Positions 1 through 8,132 of a DNA stretch of 42,664 nucleotides are shown here, piece after piece. Within the stretch, counting starts at the first letter, position 1, and the number at the start of each line of letters is the position of its first letter. Source of the DNA: Ignavibacteriota bacterium (lineage in GTDB: Bacteria > Bacteroidota > Ignavibacteria > Kapaibacteriales > UBA2268); NCBI GenBank assembly GCA_016219595.1, contig JACRLY010000005.1:1-42664 (forward strand). Direction: 5' to 3'. The notes beneath the pieces are model-generated. The model was given only the letters and a program-made list of their open reading frames with translations. It had not been told where the DNA came from and made no database searches. The translations under genes and the position numbers were made by a program.

Positions 1-621
1 ACCAATACCTACTTCACGGTTTTCATATACAACATTATCTCTTGCAACACCCTTTGCAAAATGATTGAATCCGATTCCGATTCCGAAATTTCTGTAAACT
101 TTATTATGAATAATTGTTGGAGTCGATGCTCTTCCGTCTTTTTCGTGTGAACCGATTCCAGTGGAACCGTTATCGTGAACTATACAGTTCATAACAGTGG
201 ATGATGTTCCCCTGTTCTGTACAGCGTGGCTATGCCCGGGAAGATGATGATTAACTGTGTCCATGCCGGTAATTTCAAATCCATCTATTACTGCTCCGTT
301 TGCTGAATTTACAACTGGAGGAACTCCGCCAACAGAATCTCTCAGTCCTTCAGAATGTATTTTAGTTACTAATGCACGGTTCCAATTTCCATCATCCACT
401 CCATCTGACATTAATACAACTGAATCCTTCATTATTAAATACTCATGGTAACTGCCTGGCTTTACCAGCACTGTATCATGTGCAGAAGCATAATTTATGG
501 CAGATTGGATTGTCGAAAACTCATCGGGTACAATAATTGTTTTACTTTGAATTGAATCATTACTTAAAATTAAAATTACATTAACGACTAAAATAAAAAA
601 CCAATAATCAACTTTTCTCAT
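1..621 (-). CDS. secreted parallel beta-helix (pectin-lyase-fold) protein, N-terminal part
   Basis: The reading frame is open on the minus strand from an ATG at 621 to the left edge (207 codons), so only the N-terminal part is present. It starts MRKVDYWFFILVVNVILIL, a hydrophobic signal-like segment. It then reads TIIVPDEFSTIQSAINYA and DTVLVKPGSYHEYL, the opening typical of NosD/DUF1565-type right-handed beta-helix proteins. Later short repeated turns such as GAVIDGFEITG, MNCIVHDNGSTGIGSH and NKVYRNFGIGIGFNHF match stacked helix coils. An in-frame ATG lies 6 bp upstream (627), but the AGG at 628-630 is better spaced for the ATG at 621. Such proteins are usually exported and bind or cleave polysaccharide. 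No catalytic residues can be assigned and the true function is unknown. Confidence 0.8.
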   Translation of the reverse strand, partial: MRKVDYWFFILVVNVILILSNDSIQSKTIIVPDEFSTIQSAINYASAHDTVLVKPGSYHEYLIMKDSVVLMSDGVDDGNWNRALVTKIHSEGLRDSVGGVPPVVNSANGAVIDGFEITGMDTVNHHLPGHSHAVQNRGTSSTVMNCIVHDNGSTGIGSHEKDGRASTPTIIHNKVYRNFGIGIGFNHFAKGVARDNVVYENREVGIG

Positions 622-648
622 AACCATCCTAAAATATTTATTAAAACA

Positions 649-972
649 TCATCTTAAATTTATCGAATTAACGAGTATAATATCTTTCATCGAAGTTCCA
701 CAACCCTCTGTCATTTTTTTCCAGCTTAATTTCATATTAACTGGCAGTTCTTTTTCACCCAGAATTTTATTAAATTCTACGGGCATATTCCAAATTCTAA
801 GTGTGTCTTTGTTCATATCTACAAACCAACCGCCGCAACAGGCACATTCAGCGTAATCATAGCCAATAATTACACCGTTTGATTCGGTATAATTACTATT
901 TGTATTGGTAGTATCAGAACAAGATGACAGATAAAGAAAAAATGATAATAGTAAAAATGTAATAATTTTCAT
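649..972 (-). CDS. small cysteine-rich lipoprotein, function unknown
   Basis: This 107-residue protein begins with a lipoprotein signal peptide, MKIITFLLLSFFLYLSSC, with a lipobox ending at Cys18 (LSSC), followed by a Ser/Thr/Asn-rich linker. The mature part has the cluster ECACCGGWF at about residues 42-50 and one more Cys near residue 90, so disulfides or metal binding are possible. I do not recognise a named family. It is downstream of oah on the same strand but separated by 135 bp with a strong hairpin, so it is probably a separate transcript. It most likely sits in a membrane facing the periplasm. Coding status is supported by the intact signal peptide and lipobox. Confidence 0.7.
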   Translation of the reverse strand: MKIITFLLLSFFLYLSSCSDTTNTNSNYTESNGVIIGYDYAECACCGGWFVDMNKDTLRIWNMPVEFNKILGEKELPVNMKLSWKKMTEGCGTSMKDIILVNSINLR

Positions 973-1043
973 AACAAACTCAACATAAAATTAAACAAAT
1001 ATATAAACACATTGAACGATGTCTAAGTGTGATTGCATATTGT

Positions 1044-1075
1044 ATATCTGTTTTAGACATTTCTAAGACAGATAT
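1044..1075 (-). terminator. 13-bp hairpin between oah and the lipoprotein gene
   Basis: ATATCTGTTTTAG at 1044-1056 pairs with CTAAGACAGATAT at 1063-1075 around the 6-nt loop ACATTT; the single imperfect position is a possible G-U pair in RNA. It lies 33 bp past the oah stop codon, where a transcription terminator would be expected. No clear T-run follows on the minus strand, so a protein-binding site or an RNA-stabilising hairpin is also possible. Confidence 0.5.
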
Positions 1076-1107
1076 GGTTTAATATTAAAAAAATTTATTT
1101 TTAATTC

Positions 1108-2196
1108 CTATGTATACTGTGGCGAAATTGCCTTTATAAGTTCATCATTCCACTCATGTCCTTCGGCTAAAAGCTGACGAAGCTTAATGAAATCACATTC
1201 TCTGTTGTCTTTTGGTCCTTCATTGAAAGCCCTGAATCCTGCTTTGCCTTCTGTCATCATATTGAGAGCGAGCCAGTCGCGATTGCTTTCCTTATTCTTA
1301 TCCCAATGCTCGAGTTTATGCTTTCTTAATGAATTAAGTGTCTTACTTAAGCAGTTTGGCATCAAAAGCATAAGTCTTGTACAAAACTCTTCAACAGTTT
1401 GGTCAAGTAAAGACAAATCAACAACACCACTTTTTAGAACTGCTTTGCCACTTGCGAGGTCTTCTCCTGTTTTAGGTTTTCCGTAAATTATATCACCTTG
1501 AGAATTTACCCATCTGTCTGTATAAACGAGTGGATTAGGCACAAATTCCCCATTCACTTTTAGTGCAGGAACAATTTTTGTTATTAATCCATATCTCATT
1601 GCTTCGTGAGCTGACCAGGGTTCGCATACTGTACAAGAGTACATTGCGTTCTCAATACCAACAAACAAAGGAAGAAAATCTGTAGAGCCACCATCGGGAG
1701 CACTACCATGCTTTGGACCTGCCTGACCGAATCTCGCCAAATCCGATGCAATTGTGAAATCGCAAGCCATGCCTATTTCCTGACCTCCGGCTATTCTCAT
1801 TCCGTTTACACGGCAAATTACTGGCTTGTCATTCATCAGTATTGATGAAACCATGTCATTAAACAAACGCATATACTGTTTGTACTCCTGGGGATTTCCT
1901 GAATAATATTCAGCGTATTCCTTTGTATTGCCACCTGTACAAAATGCTTTGTCGCCAACAGCAGTAAAAACAATAGTTGAGACACTACGGTCATTTGATG
2001 CCTGACGCATTAACATAATAACTTCTTTTACCATATCCGTTGTATAAGAATTGAACTGAATAGGATTGTTCAAAATAATCCAGCCATTGTATATACCTTC
2101 GCAAGGCTGTCCTTTTGTGTCTAAGCAAGGACGTTTTTCATAAATAACTCCGCCTTTTAAATCTAATTTTTCTACCAAATCGTGAGATGTTAACAT
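1108..2196 (-). CDS. oah: 6-oxocyclohex-1-ene-1-carbonyl-CoA hydrolase (ring-opening; Oah/BamA)
   Basis: This 362-residue crotonase-family protein matches the BamA/Oah group, which hydrolyses 6-oxocyclohex-1-ene-1-carbonyl-CoA and opens the ring to give 3-hydroxypimelyl-CoA, the key step after benzoyl-CoA dearomatization. Motifs seen: FCTGGNTKEYAEYYSG (about 85-100), NGMRIAGGQEIGMACDF (131-147) and the characteristic HGSAPDGGSTDFLPLFVG (163-180). Length is close to the usual 370-380. BamA is a widely used marker of anaerobic aromatic degradation. The gene is divergent from the rest of the island, with 318 bp between its ATG and that of the SDR gene. It is probably cytoplasmic. The ATG at 2196 gives the normal N-terminus MLTSHDLVEKLDLKGG. 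Assignment is firm at family level. Confidence 0.92.
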   Translation of the reverse strand: MLTSHDLVEKLDLKGGVIYEKRPCLDTKGQPCEGIYNGWIILNNPIQFNSYTTDMVKEVIMLMRQASNDRSVSTIVFTAVGDKAFCTGGNTKEYAEYYSGNPQEYKQYMRLFNDMVSSILMNDKPVICRVNGMRIAGGQEIGMACDFTIASDLARFGQAGPKHGSAPDGGSTDFLPLFVGIENAMYSCTVCEPWSAHEAMRYGLITKIVPALKVNGEFVPNPLVYTDRWVNSQGDIIYGKPKTGEDLASGKAVLKSGVVDLSLLDQTVEEFCTRLMLLMPNCLSKTLNSLRKHKLEHWDKNKESNRDWLALNMMTEGKAGFRAFNEGPKDNRECDFIKLRQLLAEGHEWNDELIKAISPQYT

Positions 2197-2479
2197 TACA
2201 AGCCTTTCATTTGTTTTATATTTTATAATTAATAGAATTTTTCAAAATAATATATCTGTTGTAAACAAAATCAATTTACCAAAGTTTGATAAAATTCGCA
2301 ACATTCAAAAATCAAAATCTTATTTATTTTTAATATTCAATTTGTGTGTTTGCATAAGAGTATTGTAAATAATAAAATTATATACGAATAATTAACAGCA
2401 ACACAAAAAATACAATAATTACTACACATTTTGATTAGTTATTTGTTGCTTTATAGAAAATAATTTATTAACTTGAATT

Positions 2480-2491
2480 ATGAACGTTCAT
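2480..2491. promoter_or_regulatory. perfect 12-bp palindrome, candidate operator in the divergent oah/SDR spacer
   Basis: The spacer 2197-2514 holds no gene. Within it ATGAACGTTCAT is a perfect palindrome ending 23 bp before the ATG of the SDR gene at 2515. TetR-family regulators commonly bind short palindromes of this general kind. No regulator gene is in the window, so the binding protein is unknown. The rest of the spacer is AT-rich with no recognisable sigma-factor promoter. The SDR gene itself has a GAGG ribosome binding site about 8 bp upstream of its ATG. Confidence 0.4.
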
Positions 2492-2514
2492 TGAAAAAAA
2501 TAGAGGAATATTAA

Positions 2515-3258
2515 ATGAATCTTGAAGGTAAATCTGCAATTGTTACCGGAGGGAGCATTGGGATTGGTAATGCAATATCTCTGAAGCTGGCTGAATACGG
2601 TGCGAATGTGGCTTTGAATTATCGAAAGCACAAAGAAGAAGCTGACGGGACGATTAAAAAAATCGAGGAGATGGGAAGACAAGGTATTGCAATCCAGGCT
2701 GATGTATCTGGTTTCAATGATGCAGAGAAAATGGTTAATGAAGTTATTTCCCGTTTCGGAAGAATTGACATTTTGGTCAATAATGCGGGAATAAATTGGG
2801 ATGGAGTGATTTGGAAGATGACGGAAGAGCAGTGGGATAAGGTTTTGGATATTAATCTGAAAGGCTACTTTAACTACATTCGTGCAGTTTCTCCCCACTT
2901 TCGGGAACAGCAATCAGGTAAAATTATAAATGTTACTTCGATTAACGGTATGCGTGGCAAGTTCGGTCAGTCGAATTACTCTGCCTCAAAAGCTGGAATT
3001 ATTGGTTTAACAAAAGCTGTAGCAAAGGAATTAGGAAAATATTCTGTAAATGTTAATGCAGTTGCGCCCGGTTTGATTGAAACTGATATGATGAAAGATG
3101 CGCCCGAAAATGTTCGGACTGCAGCATTGCAGGATATAGTATTAAACAGAATGGGACAACCGGATGAAGTTGCCGAAGTTGTTGCCTTCCTTAGTTGTGA
3201 ATTATCGAGGCATATAACAGGCGAAGTCATTAAGGTTGATGGTGGACAGTATATATAA
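2515..3258 (+). CDS. short-chain dehydrogenase/reductase, FabG/acetoacetyl-CoA reductase type
   Basis: This is a classical SDR of 247 residues. It shows the NAD(P)-binding TGGSIGIG at 11-18, NNAG at 89-92, catalytic Ser142, Tyr155 and Lys159 (NYSASKAG), and PGLIETDM after the active site. The C-terminal HITGEVIKVDGGQYI is typical of FabG/PhaB-type 3-oxoacyl reductases. Next to a thiolase and the benzoyl-CoA reductase genes, it may act on 3-hydroxyacyl-CoA intermediates after ring opening, such as 3-hydroxypimelyl-CoA, rather than in fatty-acid synthesis. That role is inference; the SDR family is certain. It is probably the first gene on the plus strand of the island, preceded by the palindrome at 2480. 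Confidence 0.85.
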   Translation: MNLEGKSAIVTGGSIGIGNAISLKLAEYGANVALNYRKHKEEADGTIKKIEEMGRQGIAIQADVSGFNDAEKMVNEVISRFGRIDILVNNAGINWDGVIWKMTEEQWDKVLDINLKGYFNYIRAVSPHFREQQSGKIINVTSINGMRGKFGQSNYSASKAGIIGLTKAVAKELGKYSVNVNAVAPGLIETDMMKDAPENVRTAALQDIVLNRMGQPDEVAEVVAFLSCELSRHITGEVIKVDGGQYI

Positions 3259-3413
3259 ATATAGATTTGGGATTATTTCCCATGAAAATATACCATGCTG
3301 AAAACCTAACGTAAGAAAGGTAATTTTAGCATCCATCAAAAAAAAATATATTTCAAATTATATAACTGAGGTTGTTTAGAAGGAAATATCATTTCAATTG
3401 GATGTAATAAATC

Positions 3414-3516
3414 TTAAAGTTTAATTTAAACTTTAATGATAAAAATTTGCAAACCTGCAAATTGAGCATGGCATATCGGAGTTCGATTCCAAATCTATAA
3501 AGAGTTTACTTTATAG
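3414..3516 (+). promoter_or_regulatory. three consecutive inverted repeats in the thiolase leader
   Basis: The 268-bp gap 3259-3526 has no gene. It contains three exact inverted repeats. At 3414-3436 TTAAAGTTTAA and TTAAACTTTAA are separated by 1 nt. At 3445-3462 ATTTGC and GCAAAT are separated by 6 nt. At 3495-3516 CTATAAAG and CTTTATAG are separated by the loop AGTTTA. The last ends just before the AAAGGA ribosome binding site of the thiolase ATG at 3527. The 5-bp hairpin TGGGA/TCCCA at 3268-3282, just after the SDR stop, may be a weak terminator. Together they suggest a promoter or operator region or a structured 5' leader. Confidence 0.4.
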
Positions 3517-3526
3517 AAAGGACACC

Positions 3527-4717
3527 ATGGAACTTAATGACATTGTTGCCATTTCGGCACTGAGAACGCCGATGGGTAAATTCGGCGGTAGTTTGAAATC
3601 AATTGCATCCTTTGATTTGGGTGCAATATCTATTCGCGAAGCCCTCAAAAGAGCTAATCTAAAAGGAAATCAAGTTGATGATGTGATACTCGGTAGCTGC
3701 CGGCAGGCAGGTAATGGTCCGAATCCGGCAAGGACTGCATCTGTCAGAGGTGGAGTGGATATGTCTGTGCCGGTTGTAACTCTCAATATGGCTTGCCCTT
3801 CCGGTATGAAAGCATTGGTTTTTGCTTCACAGGCTATACGGCTTGGTGAAGCTAATACAGTGGTTATAGGTGGTTTTGACTCTATGAGCACTATCCCTTA
3901 TTTATTAAAGGGTGCCCGCTGGGACGGCTTCAAAATGGGGAACAAAACTCTCGAAGACGGTTGGAGTGACAGCATTGACCCGCTTATTGGTCAGGGTATG
4001 GGCGAAACTGCAGAGAATCTTTACGACAAATATAAAATTTCGAGGGAAGAACAGGATGAATTTGCAGTAAATAGTCATTTGAAAGCCGCCGCCGCACAAA
4101 AAAACGGATGGTTCAATGAAGAAATTACACCGGTCGAAGTGCCCGGTATAGGAAAAAACCCGCCGACAAATTTCGACAAAGATGAAACAATCAGGTATGA
4201 AGTCGATAAAGTGAAAATGGCGAAGATACCTCCTGCTTTCCGTAAAGACGGAACAGTCACTGCCGGAAATTCATGCGGTCTGAGTGACGGTTCAACTGCT
4301 TTGGTTATTACTCACAGAAAACACGCAGAAGAACTTGGAGCAAAACCCTTGTTCTCGATTGTTTCTTTCGGACAGGTTGCTGTTGCACCTTCGGTTATGG
4401 GTGAAGGACCTGCCTTCTCAATTCCTGCCGCATTGAAAAATGCAAAAATGAATCTTAATGATATGGATTTGATTGAGGTCAATGAAGCTTTCGCCATCCA
4501 GGTTCTTGCTAATGAAAGAGTATTGCAATGGGACAGGAATAAATTAAACGTTCATGGAGGTGCTATAGCACTTGGGCATCCGACAGGAATAAGCGGAGCA
4601 AGAATTATTGTTACGATGTATCATGCTCTGAAAAGATTGGATAAAACATACGGCATTGCAGCTATATGTGGAGGAGGCGGTGTCAGCATTGCAACAGTTA
4701 TTAAAAGAGAATTATAG
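3527..4717 (+). CDS. acyl-CoA acetyltransferase (thiolase)
   Basis: This 396-residue thiolase has all catalytic elements: nucleophile Cys90 in NMACPSGMKAL (a variant of the usual CGSG), VNEAFA near residue 320, HGGAIALGHPTGISGARI near 345-362, and the second Cys in ICGGGGVSIA close to the C-terminus. It starts at an ATG preceded by AAAGGA. It could cleave 3-oxopimelyl-CoA to glutaryl-CoA and acetyl-CoA, or acetoacetyl-CoA to two acetyl-CoA, at the end of the benzoyl-CoA route. Which substrate it uses cannot be decided from sequence. The benzoyl-CoA reductase genes begin 127 bp downstream. A second, more divergent thiolase is encoded at 28649. Confidence 0.88.
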   Translation: MELNDIVAISALRTPMGKFGGSLKSIASFDLGAISIREALKRANLKGNQVDDVILGSCRQAGNGPNPARTASVRGGVDMSVPVVTLNMACPSGMKALVFASQAIRLGEANTVVIGGFDSMSTIPYLLKGARWDGFKMGNKTLEDGWSDSIDPLIGQGMGETAENLYDKYKISREEQDEFAVNSHLKAAAAQKNGWFNEEITPVEVPGIGKNPPTNFDKDETIRYEVDKVKMAKIPPAFRKDGTVTAGNSCGLSDGSTALVITHRKHAEELGAKPLFSIVSFGQVAVAPSVMGEGPAFSIPAALKNAKMNLNDMDLIEVNEAFAIQVLANERVLQWDRNKLNVHGGAIALGHPTGISGARIIVTMYHALKRLDKTYGIAAICGGGGVSIATVIKREL

Positions 4718-4780
4718 TATTGAAAAAATTGGAAATAAAAAAATTAATAGGTAAAAAGTAGTAAAAAAATAAATAAGTTT

Positions 4781-4797
4781 AATTGATATAATCAATT
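4781..4797. promoter_or_regulatory. inverted repeat upstream of the benzoyl-CoA reductase genes
   Basis: AATTGAT and ATCAATT form a perfect 7-bp inverted repeat with a 3-nt spacer, ending 47 bp before the ATG of bzdN. The surrounding 127-bp spacer is extremely AT-rich, so chance occurrence is quite possible. A regulator site or promoter for the bzdNOPQM genes would be expected around here. Confidence 0.25.
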
Positions 4798-4844
4798 TAA
4801 GAGAATAATAATAACAGCTATATATATTTTGGAAAGGAGATTTC

Positions 4845-5975
4845 ATGATTTCTCAATTTCGGGAATGGGAAGAAAACAGGCATACATACGCAAAGAGTTG
4901 GAAGGAGAAAACAGGTGGAAAAGTAATCGGTTACTTTTGTACTTATGTGCCCGAAGAGATTCTTTACGCCGCTGATATACTTCCCGTTAGGATATTAGGG
5001 AGCCACGAGCCACAAGATGTGACTGAACCGCATATATTCGGTATGTTTTGCCCATTTTGCAGGGATTGCCTTGCTCAAGGCTTGAAAGGAAGATATGATT
5101 ATTTGGACGGAGTAATGATTTCACAGTCTTGTCTTCATATCCGCCAGGCATATACAAGTTGGGTAAAACATATACCCCAAAGTTTTTCATATTACCTGCC
5201 AATGCCTAATAATATACAAAGCAAACATGCAGTACCATATCTGACTGCTGAATTGAAACAATTCAAGACTGCCGTTGAAAAATGGATTGGAAGAGAAATT
5301 ACTAACGACGATTTGAAAAAAGGCATTGATATTATGAATGAGAATAGGAGTTTGATGCATAAACTCTATTCATTCAGAAAAAATGAAGCACCTCCTGTTT
5401 CCGGGGAGGAAGCTATGCAGGTTGCAATGTCACAACAAATGGTTGATAAAAGAGAACATACTCCGTTGCTGAAAAGTCTTGTCACCCAATTCGAAGGCGG
5501 TGCAGTCAACTCTGTTAATAAAGGAATAAGATTGATGATACTCGGCAGTGAAGATGACGATATTCCTTTTATCAGGATGGTTGAATCGGTCGGCGGGACA
5601 GTTGTCATTGATGACCATTGCGTAGGAACAAGGTATTTCTGGAATAATGTAAATGCAAACGGTGGAGATTTGATTGAATCGATAGCAAAACGTTATATAG
5701 AGCGTCCGGCTTGTCCGAGCAAAGATTGGATTGAAAGGAACAGGATTCCTCATTTACTTAATCTTGCAAAAGATTTCGGTGCTAAGGGTGCGATAGTTAT
5801 TCAGCAAAAGTTTTGCGATCCGCATGAATTGGATATTCCGGCAATAATAAAAAAATTCAATGAAAATGATATAAAGACATTGTTCCTTGAATTTGACGTA
5901 ACAGTTCCTATCGGGCAGTTTAAAATACGTGTTGAGGCATTTCTGGAAATGCTCCAGGAAGAAGATTTATTTTAA
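4845..5975 (+). CDS. bzdN: benzoyl-CoA reductase, BcrC/BzdN-type subunit
   Basis: This 376-residue protein belongs to the 2-hydroxyacyl-CoA dehydratase D-component/benzoyl-CoA reductase family. It carries Cys32 (FCTYVPEEILYAADILPVRI), the cluster FCPFCRDC (Cys69, 72, 75) and Cys324 in QQKFCDPHELDIP, the expected iron-sulfur ligand positions. The C-terminal FDVTVPIGQFKIRVEAFLEM is the usual family ending. With the next subunit it forms the site that reduces the aromatic ring of benzoyl-CoA to cyclohexa-1,5-diene-1-carbonyl-CoA. Order and sizes of the five genes 4845-9293 match the Azoarcus-type bzdNOPQM layout as I recall it. The start is well supported by AAGGAG 9-10 bp upstream. It is the first gene of a tight operon, with bzdO 15 bp downstream. 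Confidence 0.9.
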   Translation: MISQFREWEENRHTYAKSWKEKTGGKVIGYFCTYVPEEILYAADILPVRILGSHEPQDVTEPHIFGMFCPFCRDCLAQGLKGRYDYLDGVMISQSCLHIRQAYTSWVKHIPQSFSYYLPMPNNIQSKHAVPYLTAELKQFKTAVEKWIGREITNDDLKKGIDIMNENRSLMHKLYSFRKNEAPPVSGEEAMQVAMSQQMVDKREHTPLLKSLVTQFEGGAVNSVNKGIRLMILGSEDDDIPFIRMVESVGGTVVIDDHCVGTRYFWNNVNANGGDLIESIAKRYIERPACPSKDWIERNRIPHLLNLAKDFGAKGAIVIQQKFCDPHELDIPAIIKKFNENDIKTLFLEFDVTVPIGQFKIRVEAFLEMLQEEDLF

Positions 5976-5990
5976 AAGAAGGAGAAAATA

Positions 5991-7301
5991 ATGGCAATAC
6001 CAACATATAAAACAGAACAATTGAAATGCTGGAATAAAGCAAAAGAACTCAGAGCAAATTTTTATAAAAGATATGCCAATGCACATGAGAACGGTGGACT
6101 TCGCTGGGCAGGCGGTGCCTGGAGCTTTGGAGCCATACCCGCAGGATTAGGGAATGATATTTATCCGATTACCGGTGAGCCTTATGCCGCTGGGATAGCA
6201 TTCAATAAGGAATTCTCACTTCGCTGTCTCGAAGCAACTGAAAAGAAAGGTTATGCAAGAGATTTATGTTCATATATGCGTACTTATTGGGGTTCTATAA
6301 TACTCGATGAATACCTTTACGGTGGAAAATTTCCCAAGCCGGATTTTATGTGGCAGGACCATATTTGCTGTTCACACTCTAAATGGTATCAGGTTGCTAA
6401 TGAACTCGAGGGTGGTAATGTTCCCACATTTAGTATTGATGTTGCAGTCGGACCATATAATGATGTTACTGAGAGCAGGATTGATTATTTAGTAAATCAA
6501 ATGCATGAAGGAATTGAGTGGTTAGAAAAGATTACCGGTAGAAGATATAATGATGAGTTATTGATAGATGCAGTTAATAATGAATGCAGGGCAACTTCTG
6601 TCTGGGCTGAAGTATGCCAGCTAAATAAAACAAGACCTGCACCACTCGATGAAAAATCAATGTATTCCCTTTATGTGCTCGGCACCCTGGAGAAACATGC
6701 TAAATCAACTGCTGACTTTTATGAAGAATTAAGAGATGAAGTAAAATACAGGGTTGAAAACCAGATTGCGGCTACTCCGCATGAAAGATGCCGCCTGATG
6801 TCAGACACACAGCCTCCTTGGGGATTCCTAAATGTTTTCAGATATCTTGAAGGATTCGGTGCTGTTTCGGTTGGCTCTTTGTACACTTTCGGGTTGATTG
6901 GTGTCTGGGAAGATAAACCTGATGGCAGTTGGGGACCGAGGGCAACACCACAGCAAAAAGGAATCAAGATTGAAACAAGAGACCAGGCTTTAAGAATTCT
7001 TGCTGATTGGAACCTTAGTAAACCTGAATGGCAGCATTTCTATTCACCTCACTTAAAAAGTGATATGATGATCAGAATTGCAAAAGAATGGAAGCTCGAT
7101 GGTGTTATGCTTCATTATAACAGGGGTTGCGAAGGACTTTCACTGGGTATTGCGGAAAACCGGCTGGCATTGATTGATGCAGGTTATCCCGTGATGACAT
7201 TCGAGGGAAACATGGGAGACGAACGTGAATTCGATGAAGCCAAGACAATGGGCAGGATTGATTCATTCATGGAAACTTTAGGCATGAAAAATATTCATTA
7301 A
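5991..7301 (+). CDS. bzdO: benzoyl-CoA reductase, BcrB/BzdO-type subunit
   Basis: This 436-residue D-component-family protein partners BzdN in the substrate-reducing half of class I benzoyl-CoA reductase. Cysteines at the family positions are Cys93 ([13 protein letters not shown]), Cys126/127 ([11 protein letters not shown]) and Cys380 ([19 protein letters not shown]). The C-terminal [18 protein letters not shown] is typical of the BcrB/BzdO group. Length agrees with the usual 430-445 residues. It starts at an ATG preceded by AAGGAG and ends 25 bp before the first ATPase subunit. No frameshift or missing cysteine was noticed, so the enzyme should be functional. It is probably cytoplasmic and oxygen sensitive. 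Confidence 0.9.
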   Translation: MAIPTYKTEQLKCWNKAKELRANFYKRYANAHENGGLRWAGGAWSFGAIPAGLGNDIYPITGEPYAAGIAFNKEFSLRCLEATEKKGYARDLCSYMRTYWGSIILDEYLYGGKFPKPDFMWQDHICCSHSKWYQVANELEGGNVPTFSIDVAVGPYNDVTESRIDYLVNQMHEGIEWLEKITGRRYNDELLIDAVNNECRATSVWAEVCQLNKTRPAPLDEKSMYSLYVLGTLEKHAKSTADFYEELRDEVKYRVENQIAATPHERCRLMSDTQPPWGFLNVFRYLEGFGAVSVGSLYTFGLIGVWEDKPDGSWGPRATPQQKGIKIETRDQALRILADWNLSKPEWQHFYSPHLKSDMMIRIAKEWKLDGVMLHYNRGCEGLSLGIAENRLALIDAGYPVMTFEGNMGDEREFDEAKTMGRIDSFMETLGMKNIH

Positions 7302-7326
7302 TGTTGAAACAAATATTGAGGTCTAT

Positions 7327-8088
7327 ATGATAAATGTTGGAATTGATGTAGGAGCAAAAAATATAAAAATCGTCGTTTTGAAAAACGGTGAAATAATTGC
7401 GAAGGGACAATCACTCGCGGGTTTTGAAACCAAGATAACAACTAAACAGCTTTTTGATAATGTAATAAAACAAGCCGGAATTACAGCCGAGCAGGTCGAT
7501 AAAATTACATCAACAGGAAGTGGCAGAAAAGCTGCTGATTTTGCCAATGTCAGCGTTACTGAAGTAACTGCTGCCACTAAGGGTGCTTCGGCATTACTAC
7601 CTTCAGTAAGATGTGTGATTGATGTCGGTGCAGAAGAAGGAAGGACAATCAGGTGTGATGCAGATGGTAAAATAGTTGATTTTGCATTGAACGAAAAATG
7701 TGCCGCAGGTGCCGGAGCATTCATCGAGGCTATGTCCCGCGCATTGGAAGTTAAGGTTGAAGACTTCGGAGCAATTTCTTTGCAATCTGATGAAGAAATT
7801 CCTCTTAATGCCCAGTGTGCAGTCTTCGCTGAATCCGAAGTTGTTTCTTTGCTTCATGCAAAAACCGAAAAGAAAGATATTGCTAAAGCGGTTAATGATG
7901 CAGTTGCATCCAGGATAACTTCGATGGCGAGAAAAGTAGGATTTGAAAAAGATATAGAATTAATCGGAGGTATGGCAAAAAATATAGGGTTTGTACAATC
8001 ACTTAAAAAAGCTCTAGAATCAGAAATAATTATACCTGATAATCCTGAGTACATCTCGGCTTACGGGGCGGCTCTAATCACAGAGTAA
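7327..8088 (+). CDS. bzdP: benzoyl-CoA reductase ATPase subunit, BcrA/BzdP-type
   Basis: This is an ASKHA-fold ATPase of 253 residues in the BcrA/BadF/HgdC activator family. It shows the phosphate-binding start NVGIDVGAKNIKIVVL and Cys125 (NEKCAAGAGAFIE) and Cys164 (NAQCAVFAESEV), which in the dimer should hold a shared 4Fe-4S cluster. The usual DIGGQD loop reads DVGAEEG (99-105), a variant I associate with the BcrA/BzdP side of the heterodimer. It couples ATP hydrolysis to low-potential electron transfer from ferredoxin to BzdNO. The short length (about 250, not 430) fits the Azoarcus type rather than Thauera BcrA. The start is preceded by GAGG. The AT-rich spacer of 44 bp to bzdQ carries AAGGAG. 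Confidence 0.88.
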   Translation: MINVGIDVGAKNIKIVVLKNGEIIAKGQSLAGFETKITTKQLFDNVIKQAGITAEQVDKITSTGSGRKAADFANVSVTEVTAATKGASALLPSVRCVIDVGAEEGRTIRCDADGKIVDFALNEKCAAGAGAFIEAMSRALEVKVEDFGAISLQSDEEIPLNAQCAVFAESEVVSLLHAKTEKKDIAKAVNDAVASRITSMARKVGFEKDIELIGGMAKNIGFVQSLKKALESEIIIPDNPEYISAYGAALITE

Positions 8089-8132
8089 AATTTTAAATTA
8101 TGAATTTTAAATTTTGAATTAAGGAGATATAA

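Noticed and set aside
257-451. Plus-strand 64-residue ORF near the left edge
   Set aside because: It is the shadow of the minus-strand beta-helix gene, which has a signal peptide and family-like sequence.
3476-3494. tRNA T-arm-like stretch (GGAGTTCGATTCC)
   Set aside because: The flanking bases do not form a 5-bp T-stem and no acceptor, D- or anticodon arm can be drawn upstream, so it is a chance match.
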